64,000 nucleotides of DNA, from NCBI RefSeq assembly GCF_019635465.1, contig NZ_JAHBZK010000007.1:1-64000 (forward strand), in the 5' to 3' direction. Below the pieces are notes generated by a model. The model made no database searches. It was not told the origin of the DNA and saw only the letters and a program-made list of their open reading frames with translations. Source of the DNA: Hydrogenophaga sp. GTDB lineage: Bacteria > Pseudomonadota > Gammaproteobacteria > Burkholderiales > Burkholderiaceae_C. Positions 45,567-53,357 of the stretch are shown in pieces (the stretch's first letter is position 1; every line of letters begins with the position of its first letter). Both the position numbers and the translations under genes were made by a program.

Positions 45567-46379
45567 ATGTCCCTCGAACCCCTGTTGATCGCCGAGCTGG
45601 CATTGCTCGGCCTGGGTACCGGTTTCCTTGCTGGCCTGCTCGGCATTGGCGGCGGCATGCTGATGGTGCCCTTCATCACCTTCATCCTGTCCAACCGGGG
45701 CGTCGCTGGCGACCTCGCCGTGAAGATGGCCATCGCCACTTCGATGGCCACCATCATCTTCACCAGCATCTCCAGCGTGCGCGCCCACCACAAGCGCGGC
45801 GCCGTGCGCTGGGACATCGTCAAACGCCTGGCCCCCGGCATCGTCACCGGCGCGGCCGTAGCCAGTCTGGGGGTGTTCGCGCTGCTCAAGGGCGCCTGGC
45901 TGGCCTTGTTCTTCGCGGCCTTCGTTGGCTTCTCGGCCACGCAGATGCTGCTCGACAAAAAGCCCACGGCCACGCGCACGCTGCCGGGCACGGCGGGCCA
46001 GTTCGGCGCAGGTGGTGTCATCGGGTTTCTGTCGGGGCTGGTGGGCGCGGGCGGTGGCTTTGTGTCGGTGCCCTTCATGACCTGGTGCAACGTGCCCATC
46101 CACAACGCGGTCGCCACCAGCGCCGCGCTGGGCTTTCCGATCGCGCTGGCCAACGCCGTGGGCTATGTCATCTCGGGGCAATCGGCGCAGAACCTGCCGG
46201 ACGGCGCCATCGGCTACATCTACCTGCCAGCACTCGTGGTGATCGCCAGCGTCAGCGTGCTGATGGCGCCCGTGGGCGTGAAAGCCGCGCACGCTTTGCC
46301 GGTCAAGCTGCTCAAGCGCGTGTTCGCCTGCATCCTGTACATGCTCGCGGCCTACATGCTCTGGCGCGGCCTGCGCTGA
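45567..46379 (+). CDS. TauE/SafE-family sulfite/organosulfonate exporter
   Basis: 270 residues, about eight transmembrane segments in two related halves: LGTGFLAGLLGIGGGMLMVPFI near the N-terminus and GFLSGLVGAGGGFVSVPFM in the second half, the duplicated TauE/SafE motif. It probably exports sulfite or small sulfonates; substrate not determined. Starts 9 bp after the 6S RNA 3' end with no evident Shine-Dalgarno. Confidence 0.9.
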   Translation: MSLEPLLIAELALLGLGTGFLAGLLGIGGGMLMVPFITFILSNRGVAGDLAVKMAIATSMATIIFTSISSVRAHHKRGAVRWDIVKRLAPGIVTGAAVASLGVFALLKGAWLALFFAAFVGFSATQMLLDKKPTATRTLPGTAGQFGAGGVIGFLSGLVGAGGGFVSVPFMTWCNVPIHNAVATSAALGFPIALANAVGYVISGQSAQNLPDGAIGYIYLPALVVIASVSVLMAPVGVKAAHALPVKLLKRVFACILYMLAAYMLWRGLR

Positions 46380-46401
46380 GCCGCACCGGGCGCCTGCCCC
46401 G

Positions 46402-46899
46402 TCAGAGCGGCGAGGCGCTCACCACGATGCCGTCGTCGTCCGCGTACAGCCAGTCGCCCGGGCGCACCGGCACACCCTGAATCAGCACCGGCACGTCGCG
46501 CTGACCTTCGTCGCGCCGCTCGGTGGGCAAAGGCACCGGTGCCAGCGCGCAGATGCCGACGTCGCTCTCGATCAGTTCGGCGACGTCGCGCACGCAGCCA
46601 TCGATCACCACGCCGGCCCAACCGTTGCGCGCCGCCGCCGCGCCCAGGTTGCCGCCCAGCAGCGCACGGCGCAAAGAGCCGCCGCCGTCCACCACCAGCA
46701 CCCGACCCTCGCCCGGCGATTCCACCGCAGCTTTCACCTGGGTGTTGTCCTCGAAGCACTTCACCGTGCTCACCGGACCGGCAAAACGGCGCCGCGCACC
46801 GAACTGGCGCCACACCGGTGGCAGCACGCGAAACGCGCCGCTGGTGTCGCCCTTGTGGGCGTCGCACAGGTCACAGGTTGCGGGGGAATCTGCCGTCAT
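46402..46899 (-). CDS. rraA: RraA-type regulator / 4-hydroxy-4-methyl-2-oxoglutarate aldolase family
   Basis: 165 residues. Conserved GGGSLRRALLGGNLGAAAARNGWAGVVIDGCVRDVAEL is the substrate/metal region shared by HMG/CHA aldolases and RraA, the RNase E inhibitor. Which function applies cannot be told from sequence alone. ATG 46899 (MTADSPATCDLCDAHKG) is the family start; upstream open frame lies in the divergent promoter region. Convergent with the TauE gene, 22 bp apart. Confidence 0.88.
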   Translation of the reverse strand: MTADSPATCDLCDAHKGDTSGAFRVLPPVWRQFGARRRFAGPVSTVKCFEDNTQVKAAVESPGEGRVLVVDGGGSLRRALLGGNLGAAAARNGWAGVVIDGCVRDVAELIESDVGICALAPVPLPTERRDEGQRDVPVLIQGVPVRPGDWLYADDDGIVVSASPL

Positions 46900-47055
46900 C
46901 TCGAAGCTCCAGCCAGGTTGATTTGCGCGGCATTGTGGAGACAAACCTGCACGCATTGGCATTGGCGCGCATTCGCTTGCGCGCAAAGTGTTGTTTTCCC
47001 CTCTACAAACGCCCGATTTGCAATGACAGCGACGCGAGAAAAGCGAAGCACCTTA

Positions 47056-47084
47056 TTGGAAGCCTGTGACAACTCCATTAGCAT
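47056..47084 (+). promoter_or_regulatory. Candidate sigma-70 promoter of the histone-like gene
   Basis: TTGGAA (47056-47061), 17-bp spacer, TAGCAT (47079-47084), 66 bp upstream of the start. The surrounding 251-bp divergent interval (46900-47150) otherwise shows no gene; it is less GC-rich than its neighbours. Confidence 0.4.
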
Positions 47085-47150
47085 CTACACGCTTGTGTGA
47101 AAGCGCGTTTTCCGCAGGCGTTCACGTCAACTTCTAGAAGGAAATTCAAC

Positions 47151-47597
47151 ATGGCAACTGCGAAAAAGGCCGCCGCGAAAAAAGCGCCGGCGAAAAAGGC
47201 CCCCGCCAAGAAGGCGGCTCCGGCCAAGAAAGTCGTGGCGAAGAAGGCCGCCCCGGCGAAGAAAGCGGCACCGGCCAAGAAGGCCGCGCCGGCGAAGAAG
47301 GCGGCTCCGGCCAAGAAGGTCGCCGCCAAAAAAGCGCCCGCCAAGAAGCGCACCCCCAACGCGGCCTTCATGAAAGCGCTGACCCCCAGCGCCGCCCTGG
47401 CCGCCATCGTGGGCAGCAGCCCGCTGCCGCGCACCGAAGTCACCAAGAAGGTCTGGGACTACATCAAGAAGAACAAGCTGCAGGACGCAGTCAACAAGCG
47501 CATGATCAACGCCGACGCCAAACTGAAGGAAATCTTCAAGAAGGCCCAGGCTTCGATGTTCGAAATGACCAAGCTGGTCAACGACCATCTGAAGTGA
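47151..47597 (+). CDS. Histone H1/AlgP-like tail fused to a SWIB/MDM2 domain
   Basis: 148 residues. The first about 62 are alanine/lysine/proline repeats (AAKKAPAKK, APAKKA units), like histone H1-like and AlgP proteins that bind DNA non-specifically. From about residue 64 comes a compact SWIB domain: TPNAAFMKALTPSAALAAIVGSSPLPRTEVTKKVWDYIKKNKLQDAVNKRMINADAKLKEIF...FEMTKLVNDHL. In eukaryotes SWIB occurs in chromatin remodellers; in bacteria it is uncharacterised, often in chlamydiae and betaproteobacteria. The start follows a strong AGAAGGAAA Shine-Dalgarno. A strong terminator follows, suggesting a monocistronic, well-expressed gene. Confidence 0.9.
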   Translation: MATAKKAAAKKAPAKKAPAKKAAPAKKVVAKKAAPAKKAAPAKKAAPAKKAAPAKKVAAKKAPAKKRTPNAAFMKALTPSAALAAIVGSSPLPRTEVTKKVWDYIKKNKLQDAVNKRMINADAKLKEIFKKAQASMFEMTKLVNDHLK

Positions 47598-47631
47598 TGC
47601 GCCGAACGCACCGCCAAGGTGCGTTTGCTCC

Positions 47632-47667
47632 CGACAAAGCCGACGTTCCGTCGGCTTTGTCGTTTCT
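47632..47667 (+). terminator. Rho-independent terminator after the histone-like gene
   Basis: A 14-bp perfect stem CGACAAAGCCGACG (47632-47645) with CGTCGGCTTTGTCG (47649-47662), 3-nt loop, then TTTCT. It separates the gene from the cyclase downstream. Confidence 0.88.
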
Positions 47668-47741
47668 GCTCGTCCATCGCCGCGCGCGACCTGATCACGT
47701 GACCAACTGTGCGAAACTGCGTCGCCCTGTCACGCACCCCG

Positions 47742-49565
47742 ATGAACACGCGTCCCTCGACCACGCCACCGCCCACCGACGCCATTGAAGCGTCGGGCAA
47801 CTCGTTGCCGCCATTGCGGCACAAAACCGTTCTGGTGATCGATCTGGTCGAGTCGGTGCGATTGATGGCCGCCAACGAAGCGCAAGTGGTGAGTCACTGG
47901 CGCAGCTTCGTTCAATTCGCCACCAGTGAGGTGTTGCCCGAACGGGGTGGCCGCCTGGTCAAGAGTCTGGGCGATGGCCTGCTGGCCGAATTCGAGCACC
48001 CATCGCAAGCGGTGCGCGCAGCGCTGGCCCTGCACCGCCATTTCGACGCCGCCAACCGACAGTTGCCCGCCGCCGAGCAGATGTACCTGCGCGCCGGCAT
48101 CAACGCCACGCAGCTGTATGTGGACGACGTGGACGTCTACGGGCACGGCGTTAACCTGGCCGCGCGCGTGGCCGATCTGGCCGCGCCGGGTGAGACGGTC
48201 GTCACCGCCAGCGTCTACGACGCGCTGGTGATCGGCGTGGACGCCGACGTGCAGGACCGCGGCGAGAGCTACCTCAAGCACTGGCCCGAGCCGGTGCGCA
48301 CCTGGTCGGTGACGCCGGTCAATGAACACACCCCGGTGGTTCGACTGCCCACGCCGGCCGAATCGGCGAGCGATTTCCGACCCGGCGTGGCGGTGGTGCC
48401 GTTCGAGACACGTACGCATGCGCAGGAGCATTTCGTCATTGGCGAGCTGATCGCCGACGGCGTGATCACCCAGCTCTCGCGCAGTCAGGACCTGCGCGTG
48501 ATCTCGCGCCTGTCCACCAGCGCCTTTCGCGGTCGTGGCTCGACGCCGGCCGAAATCGGCCAGCGACTGGAAGCGTCCTACACGCTCAGCGGCAGCTACG
48601 TGAGCTTTGGCGACAAGGTGGTCATCACCGCCGAGCTCAGCGACAACCGACGCAACGAAGTCGTCTGGGCCGATCGGCTGTCAGGCGACACGCTGGACCT
48701 GCTGCAGGCCGAGAGCGAACTCATCACCCGCCTGAGCGAAGCCACCGCCAGCGCGGTGCTGCACCACCTGGTGCAGCGCACCCTGGTGCAGCCGGTGCCG
48801 CAGCTGGAGAGCAATGCGCTGATGCTAGGCGGCATCACGCTGATGCACCGATCCACGCCGCGCGACCTCAAGCGCAGCCACGAACTGCTGGAGGCGGTGG
48901 TCGACCGCCACAAGCGCGTGGCCACACCGTGGGCCTGGCTGGCGAAGTGGCACATCATGCAGGTGGTGCAGGGCTTGGCGGCCGATCCGTCCAGGGAGTT
49001 CCGCGAAGCGATCGGCGTGGCGGATCGCGCGCTCGATCTGGAGCCCAGCAGCTCGCTGGCCATGGCGATCAAGGGACATGCGCTGTGCCACCTGGGTGCC
49101 GATGTGGATCTGTCCAGGCAGTTACTCGTTCAGTCGACCGAGATCAACCCCAACGATGCAATGGCGTGGCTCTACTTGAGCGTGTGGTCAACGCTCTGGG
49201 GGGTGCCCGACGATTCGGTCGCCGAAGCCGAAACGGCTCTGCGACTGTCGCCGCTGGATCCGCAGAAGTACTACTTCGAAATGATGCTCGCCAACTGCTA
49301 CCTCGCTACGCACCGTTTGAGCGACGCGATCCGGCTGGGCCAGGCATCGATGAAAAAAAACCGCTTTCACGCGCCCACCATCCGCGCCGTGCTGATCGCA
49401 CAGTTCGAGTCCGGCGACCTCACCGGCGCGCGGGGCAGTTTCGACATGTTGCGACAGGTGCAGCCCGATCTCACGATCGCGAAATACCGATCGACCGGGG
49501 GCGACAGCCCGATGCGCAAGCGCGCCGTGCATGCCTTTTCGGCTCTTGGCATGCCCGATTCCTGA
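47742..49565 (+). CDS. Class III adenylate cyclase with TolB/FlgO-like and TPR regions
   Basis: 607 residues. N-terminal class III catalytic domain (about 28-190): metal-binding D34 (VIDLVES) and D78 (LGDGLLAEF), transition-state N138 and R142 (GVNLAARV), and adenine-selecting K74 and D131 (VDVYGHG), which favour ATP over GTP. Next comes a TolB/FlgO-like segment (GVAVVPFETRTHAQEHFVIGELIADGVITQLSRSQDLRVISRLSTSAF, about 215-330) common in cyclase-TPR proteins, then helix-turn-helix TPR-like repeats to the end. No signal peptide or membrane segment, so cytosolic. ATG 47742 preferred over a GTG 33 bp upstream. 26 bp before the PAP2 gene on the same strand. Confidence 0.88.
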   Translation: MNTRPSTTPPPTDAIEASGNSLPPLRHKTVLVIDLVESVRLMAANEAQVVSHWRSFVQFATSEVLPERGGRLVKSLGDGLLAEFEHPSQAVRAALALHRHFDAANRQLPAAEQMYLRAGINATQLYVDDVDVYGHGVNLAARVADLAAPGETVVTASVYDALVIGVDADVQDRGESYLKHWPEPVRTWSVTPVNEHTPVVRLPTPAESASDFRPGVAVVPFETRTHAQEHFVIGELIADGVITQLSRSQDLRVISRLSTSAFRGRGSTPAEIGQRLEASYTLSGSYVSFGDKVVITAELSDNRRNEVVWADRLSGDTLDLLQAESELITRLSEATASAVLHHLVQRTLVQPVPQLESNALMLGGITLMHRSTPRDLKRSHELLEAVVDRHKRVATPWAWLAKWHIMQVVQGLAADPSREFREAIGVADRALDLEPSSSLAMAIKGHALCHLGADVDLSRQLLVQSTEINPNDAMAWLYLSVWSTLWGVPDDSVAEAETALRLSPLDPQKYYFEMMLANCYLATHRLSDAIRLGQASMKKNRFHAPTIRAVLIAQFESGDLTGARGSFDMLRQVQPDLTIAKYRSTGGDSPMRKRAVHAFSALGMPDS

Positions 49566-49591
49566 GAGCCCGAAGAACAGAGAGGTCAATC

Positions 49592-50689
49592 ATGAGCGGA
49601 GGTGTGAGCGGTGGCGTCAGCGGTGGCGTCAGCGGTGGCGTCAGCGGAGGGGTGAGTGGGGGTGTCAGCGGCGGGGTGAGTGGCGGCGTCAGCGGCGCCG
49701 TCGCATCGGCCGACGCGCTGATCACCAATCGCGCCGCCATCGTTGGCCCCTTTGATGGCCCGGTTCTTCAAGTGAAGTGGCCGCAAGTCAACGACCCTGC
49801 CAACCTCAAGCGCTGGGCGCCGACACCGCGCCTGCTGGCCATCGGCAACGAGCTGCAGGAAGGTCTGCGTGTCGACACCAATGCGCGCCGGCGCCGGGCC
49901 GAGTTGCACTTTGATCGCCGGGGCCGCAGCGACACCCTGGTCATGCTCGAAGGCCCGGACGAGCGCCTCATCAAGGAGCAACTGCCCCTGGTGGCCGCGT
50001 ATGCCAACCTGCGCGCCGACCGCGCCGTCGAAATCGTCGACCAGATGGGCTATCCGGTGGCGTTCTGGTCGTCGGTGATCGGCATGACGACGCACCGTCA
50101 CAAAAAGACGCTGGAGCTCATCGAGCTGGCCTATGCCTTCACCGCCAGCTTCACGCAGCGTTTCAAGTTCATCTTCTCGATCACACGCGCCGACGAGTTC
50201 TCGCCGCAGATCCAGGCCATGATCCCGACGCCGGGCCATGGCTCCTGGCCCAGTGGCCACGCCACCGAGGCCTTCCTCATCGCCACCTTGCTTGAGAAGC
50301 TGCTCGACGCCGCCGCACCGGCACGTGGGCGCCACCCTGGCAACGGCGCCGCCAGCCGCGAGCAGCTGCAACGCCAGGCCGCGCGCATTGCCGTCAACCG
50401 CACTGTCGCCGGTGTGCACTACCCCATCGACAGCGCCTGCGGCCGATTGCTGGGCACGGCGCTGGCCGAGTACATCGTGGCGCGCGCCACCGGCGGCAAG
50501 GTGCACGAACGCGGCTTTCACGCCGAGCTGTTCCGTGAACCGGACGGCGGCCCCAAGGACTTCTCGCTCGAAGACAGCATGGACCACGCGAGCGGCCACC
50601 CCTACACGCGGGCGCGCCAGGGCCGCACCGTGCCCGAAGCGCCGCTGCTGGCGTGGTTGTGGAACGAAGCCGTCAAGGAGTGGCCATGA
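49592..50689 (+). CDS. PAP2/vanadium-haloperoxidase-type protein with an SGGV-repeat N-terminus
   Basis: 365 residues. It begins with eight SGGV units and one SGAV unit (residues 2-37), then a region without a recognised domain, then the three-part PAP2/VHPO signature: K192-x6-R199, PSGH with S221-H223, and R270-x5-H276-x3-D280. These bind phosphate or vanadate; Asn replaces the usual Ser before R270. There is no signal or membrane segment, so it is likely a soluble enzyme acting on phosphate esters, or a haloperoxidase if vanadate is bound. Start has an AGAGGT Shine-Dalgarno. It sits between the cyclase (26 bp) and an S8 peptidase (58 bp). Confidence 0.82.
   Translation: MSGGVSGGVSGGVSGGVSGGVSGGVSGGVSGGVSGAVASADALITNRAAIVGPFDGPVLQVKWPQVNDPANLKRWAPTPRLLAIGNELQEGLRVDTNARRRRAELHFDRRGRSDTLVMLEGPDERLIKEQLPLVAAYANLRADRAVEIVDQMGYPVAFWSSVIGMTTHRHKKTLELIELAYAFTASFTQRFKFIFSITRADEFSPQIQAMIPTPGHGSWPSGHATEAFLIATLLEKLLDAAAPARGRHPGNGAASREQLQRQAARIAVNRTVAGVHYPIDSACGRLLGTALAEYIVARATGGKVHERGFHAELFREPDGGPKDFSLEDSMDHASGHPYTRARQGRTVPEAPLLAWLWNEAVKEWP
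49595..49702 (+). repeat. Nine in-frame 12-bp tandem repeats (SGGV)
   Basis: Nine units of AGCGGnGGnGTn type. Units 2-4 are identical (AGCGGTGGCGTC); the others differ mainly at third codon positions but keep Ser-Gly-Gly-Val, except the last (SGAV). This pattern points to protein-level selection with a recent expansion in the middle. Confidence 0.95.
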
Positions 50690-50747
50690 GCCGCCGGGCC
50701 GCTCCCAAGGCTCATCGTTCCGCAGTGCGCAGCACGGAGGTGTTCTG

Positions 50748-52688
50748 ATGAGCTGGCGGCCGCTGCCCAAGGGCCGTTTCACCGGCATCGACTGGTCCGC
50801 GCCGGGTGCCATCGATGGCATGGACCCCTACCTCGCCTGGGCCGAGGCCGATGGCTTCGTGGGCTATCACGCCCCTGGTCGACGCGATCAACCCCACTGG
50901 CTGCCCATCGTCATCGGCCTGCGCGAGGGCGCCGATGTGCGCCAGCTGGTGGACGCCAGCTCGACGCAGTGGTTGCAGGTGCCCACGGTCTATCTCCTGA
51001 CCCCGGGCCTGCGCCACTGCACCGCGCGCGTCTCGCGCGACTTCTTCAAGGCCTGGCGCCGCCACCACCCGGTGCGCGCGCTCATCGAGCGCTTTGAACT
51101 GGGCCTGCCGGTGGAACACCATGCCCGCGCCCTGGCGCACTTCTGCCACCCGCACAAGCAACCGCGCCCGGTGCGCGACCGCCTGCACGGCCCGGTGCTG
51201 GGCGTCATCGACGGTGGCCTTGCGCTGGCCAACGCGGCGTTTCGCGACGGTCGCGGTCGCACGCGCATCCTGCGCTTCTGGCGCCAGGACAACTTCTACG
51301 GTGGCGTCTGGCCCGGCCCGATCAACGACGCCCGCGTGCCGCTCGACCCTCATCGCGCCGGCCCCATGCCGCACGACATGGGCTACGGCCACGAGCTGCA
51401 CGCCACGCAGATCGACCGCGACATCGCCCGCTTCACCCAGCGTGGCCACTTGAACGAAGAGGCGCTGTACCGCCACCTGCAGCTGCCCGACCTGTCGCAC
51501 CCGGTCAACCACGGCACCCACGTCACTGGCCTGGCCACCGCGCCCGGCGGCCTGCTCGATGCGGCGCGCAACGACTTCGCCAGCCGCTGCCCCATCGTGG
51601 CGGTGCAGCTCGACTGGGCCAATGTGCTCGACACCTCGGGCGGTGCGATGAACGTGAGCGTGCTCGACGGCCTGCACTACATCGTTTCGCGCTGCACCGA
51701 TGACGCCGCCATCGTGACCAACATCAGCTGGGGCACGCTGGCCGGGCCGCACGACGGCACCTCGCTGCTCGAAGCCGCCATGGACGAGCTGGTGCAGGTG
51801 CTGGGCGGGAGACTGCAGATCACCGTGCCGGCCGGCAATGCCTACCAGAGCCGCACCCACGCCAACGCCACGCTGGCGCGGCGAACCTCGCTCGACCTGC
51901 ACTGGACCACCCTGCCCGACGATCAGACACAGAGTTTTCTGGAGATCTGGCTGCCGGCCAACGCGCAGCAGGTAAACATCGGCATCTCGCCGCCCGATCG
52001 CCCCGATCAGGCGGTGACGCTGGCGCCGGGCGCTTCGGGCATGTGGGTGGGTGGCGACGGGCGTCCTCGCTGGAGCGCCATCTACCCGCACACGAGCGCA
52101 CTCGGCAGCCTCGGCACCTGTGCCCTGATCGCGCTGGAGCCGAGCTTTCACCGCGAGGCCGGGCACGCACTGGCGCCGTTTGGCCGCTGGACCGTCAGCC
52201 TGCACAACCACGGCACCCAGCCTGTGACCTTCGACGCCTACGTGGAGCGCGACGACGTGGCACTGGGCGTCAACACCGGCGCCAAGCAGTCGTTCTTTGA
52301 GGACCGCAGCTACGACACGCTGGGTAACCTCAACGGCTGGGTGGATCACGCCAGCAACCCAACGCCGATCCGCCGCAGCGGCACCTTCAACAGCCTGTCC
52401 ACCGGGCAGGCCACGGTGAGTGTGGGCGGTACGCGGGCGACGGACGACGGGCCACAAGCCCTGGCCCGGTTTGCGCGCTACTCGCCTCAGCGACCGGACC
52501 CCGACCCCACCCGGCCGCAGCGCCCGGGGGTGAAACTGGTGCCCGAGACGCTTGCGCCCAGCGACGACAACCCCGCCTTGTGGGGTGTGCGCAGCACCGG
52601 CACCTTGAGCGCCAGCAGCGCCCGACTGGCCGGCACCAGTTCGTCCGCCCCGCAGGAGGCGCGGCGCCGCCTCAACGCGCTCGAATAG
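50748..52688 (+). CDS. Subtilisin-like S8 serine peptidase without signal peptide
   Basis: 646 residues. Catalytic triad D155 (VLGVIDGGLA), H255 (HGTHVTGLA) and S631 (AGTSSSAP), with oxyanion N364 (VPAGN). About 145 residues precede the first motif with no hydrophobic leader, so it is not a typical secreted subtilase. Some 265 residues separate N364 from S631, roughly 200 more than usual, and include beta-rich sequence with an F-x-x-W-x-V-like sandwich (GRWTVSLHNHGTQPVTFDAYVERDDV). The nucleophile is only 16 residues from the C-terminus. Start 50748 has an ACGGAGGTG Shine-Dalgarno. It ends the cyclase-PAP2-peptidase row and is convergent with crp. Confidence 0.88.
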   Translation: MSWRPLPKGRFTGIDWSAPGAIDGMDPYLAWAEADGFVGYHAPGRRDQPHWLPIVIGLREGADVRQLVDASSTQWLQVPTVYLLTPGLRHCTARVSRDFFKAWRRHHPVRALIERFELGLPVEHHARALAHFCHPHKQPRPVRDRLHGPVLGVIDGGLALANAAFRDGRGRTRILRFWRQDNFYGGVWPGPINDARVPLDPHRAGPMPHDMGYGHELHATQIDRDIARFTQRGHLNEEALYRHLQLPDLSHPVNHGTHVTGLATAPGGLLDAARNDFASRCPIVAVQLDWANVLDTSGGAMNVSVLDGLHYIVSRCTDDAAIVTNISWGTLAGPHDGTSLLEAAMDELVQVLGGRLQITVPAGNAYQSRTHANATLARRTSLDLHWTTLPDDQTQSFLEIWLPANAQQVNIGISPPDRPDQAVTLAPGASGMWVGGDGRPRWSAIYPHTSALGSLGTCALIALEPSFHREAGHALAPFGRWTVSLHNHGTQPVTFDAYVERDDVALGVNTGAKQSFFEDRSYDTLGNLNGWVDHASNPTPIRRSGTFNSLSTGQATVSVGGTRATDDGPQALARFARYSPQRPDPDPTRPQRPGVKLVPETLAPSDDNPALWGVRSTGTLSASSARLAGTSSSAPQEARRRLNALE

Positions 52689-52697
52689 CGCCGCGGC

Positions 52698-53348
52698 TCA
52701 CCAGCGTGCCGGCAACGGCTTGATCAACCAGATCCAGCGCTCGCGCACGGCGATGAAGCCGCCAGTCTCCAGGTCCTTGAGCAGGCGGCTCACCATCTCG
52801 CGCGAGCACGCCAGGTGCTGGGCGATCTGCTGGTGGGTGATGCGCTCACGCAGCGGACGCTCGCCCTGCTCGTTGGGCTCGTGTGCCCATTCGGTGAGCA
52901 GCTTGACCAGACGCCCATAAACATCAATCAAGGCCACACTGCGCGCGCTTTCGGTGGCCAGCCGGGCACGGCGGATCAGCCGCGCCATGAGTTCGAGCGC
53001 GAACTCGGGGTGTTCGGCGATGTAGCTGAGCAGACCGTGGCGGGTGACCACCGAGCAGGTGGTGTTGTCGACCGCTTCGACGTTGGCCGAGCGCGGGCCA
53101 CCGTCGAGCGACATTTCGCCCACGTATTCCAGCGGACCGTACAGGCCCAGGGTGAGCTCCTTGCCGCTGGCGTCGGCCACGAAGGCGCGAAGCCGGCCCT
53201 TGAGCACGATGAACAGCGTGTCGCCCGTATCGCCCTCCTGAATCAACAGGGCGCCACGTCGGTAATGGCGGTGCACGCCCTGCGCCGCCAGCGCTTCAAT
53301 GTGTTGGGTGTCGTACGAATCGAGGTTGGAAGCGCTGGCTGGGGGCAT
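52698..53348 (-). CDS. Crp/Fnr-family transcriptional regulator
   Basis: 216 residues. cNMP-binding fold with GDTLFIVLKGRLRAFVADASGKELTLGLYGPLEYVGE and a phosphate-binding cassette VGEMSLDGGPRSANV (E78, R86-S87-A88) of the type that contacts cyclic nucleotides in CRP. No N-terminal cysteine cluster, so not an oxygen-sensing Fnr. C-terminal helix-turn-helix ITHQQIAQHLACSREMVSRLLKDLE (170-194). It follows the PAS-LuxR gene by 9 bp and faces the cyclase-containing row. cAMP as ligand is an inference. Confidence 0.88.
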   Translation of the reverse strand: MPPASASNLDSYDTQHIEALAAQGVHRHYRRGALLIQEGDTGDTLFIVLKGRLRAFVADASGKELTLGLYGPLEYVGEMSLDGGPRSANVEAVDNTTCSVVTRHGLLSYIAEHPEFALELMARLIRRARLATESARSVALIDVYGRLVKLLTEWAHEPNEQGERPLRERITHQQIAQHLACSREMVSRLLKDLETGGFIAVRERWIWLIKPLPARW

Positions 53349-53357
53349 CCGGGCAGA

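Noticed and set aside
49586-50821. A minus-strand frame opposite the PAP2 gene with TPTHPSADATADATA-like repeats.
   Set aside because: The repeats are the antisense reading of the SGGV DNA repeat; the plus-strand frame has a Shine-Dalgarno and PAP2 motifs.
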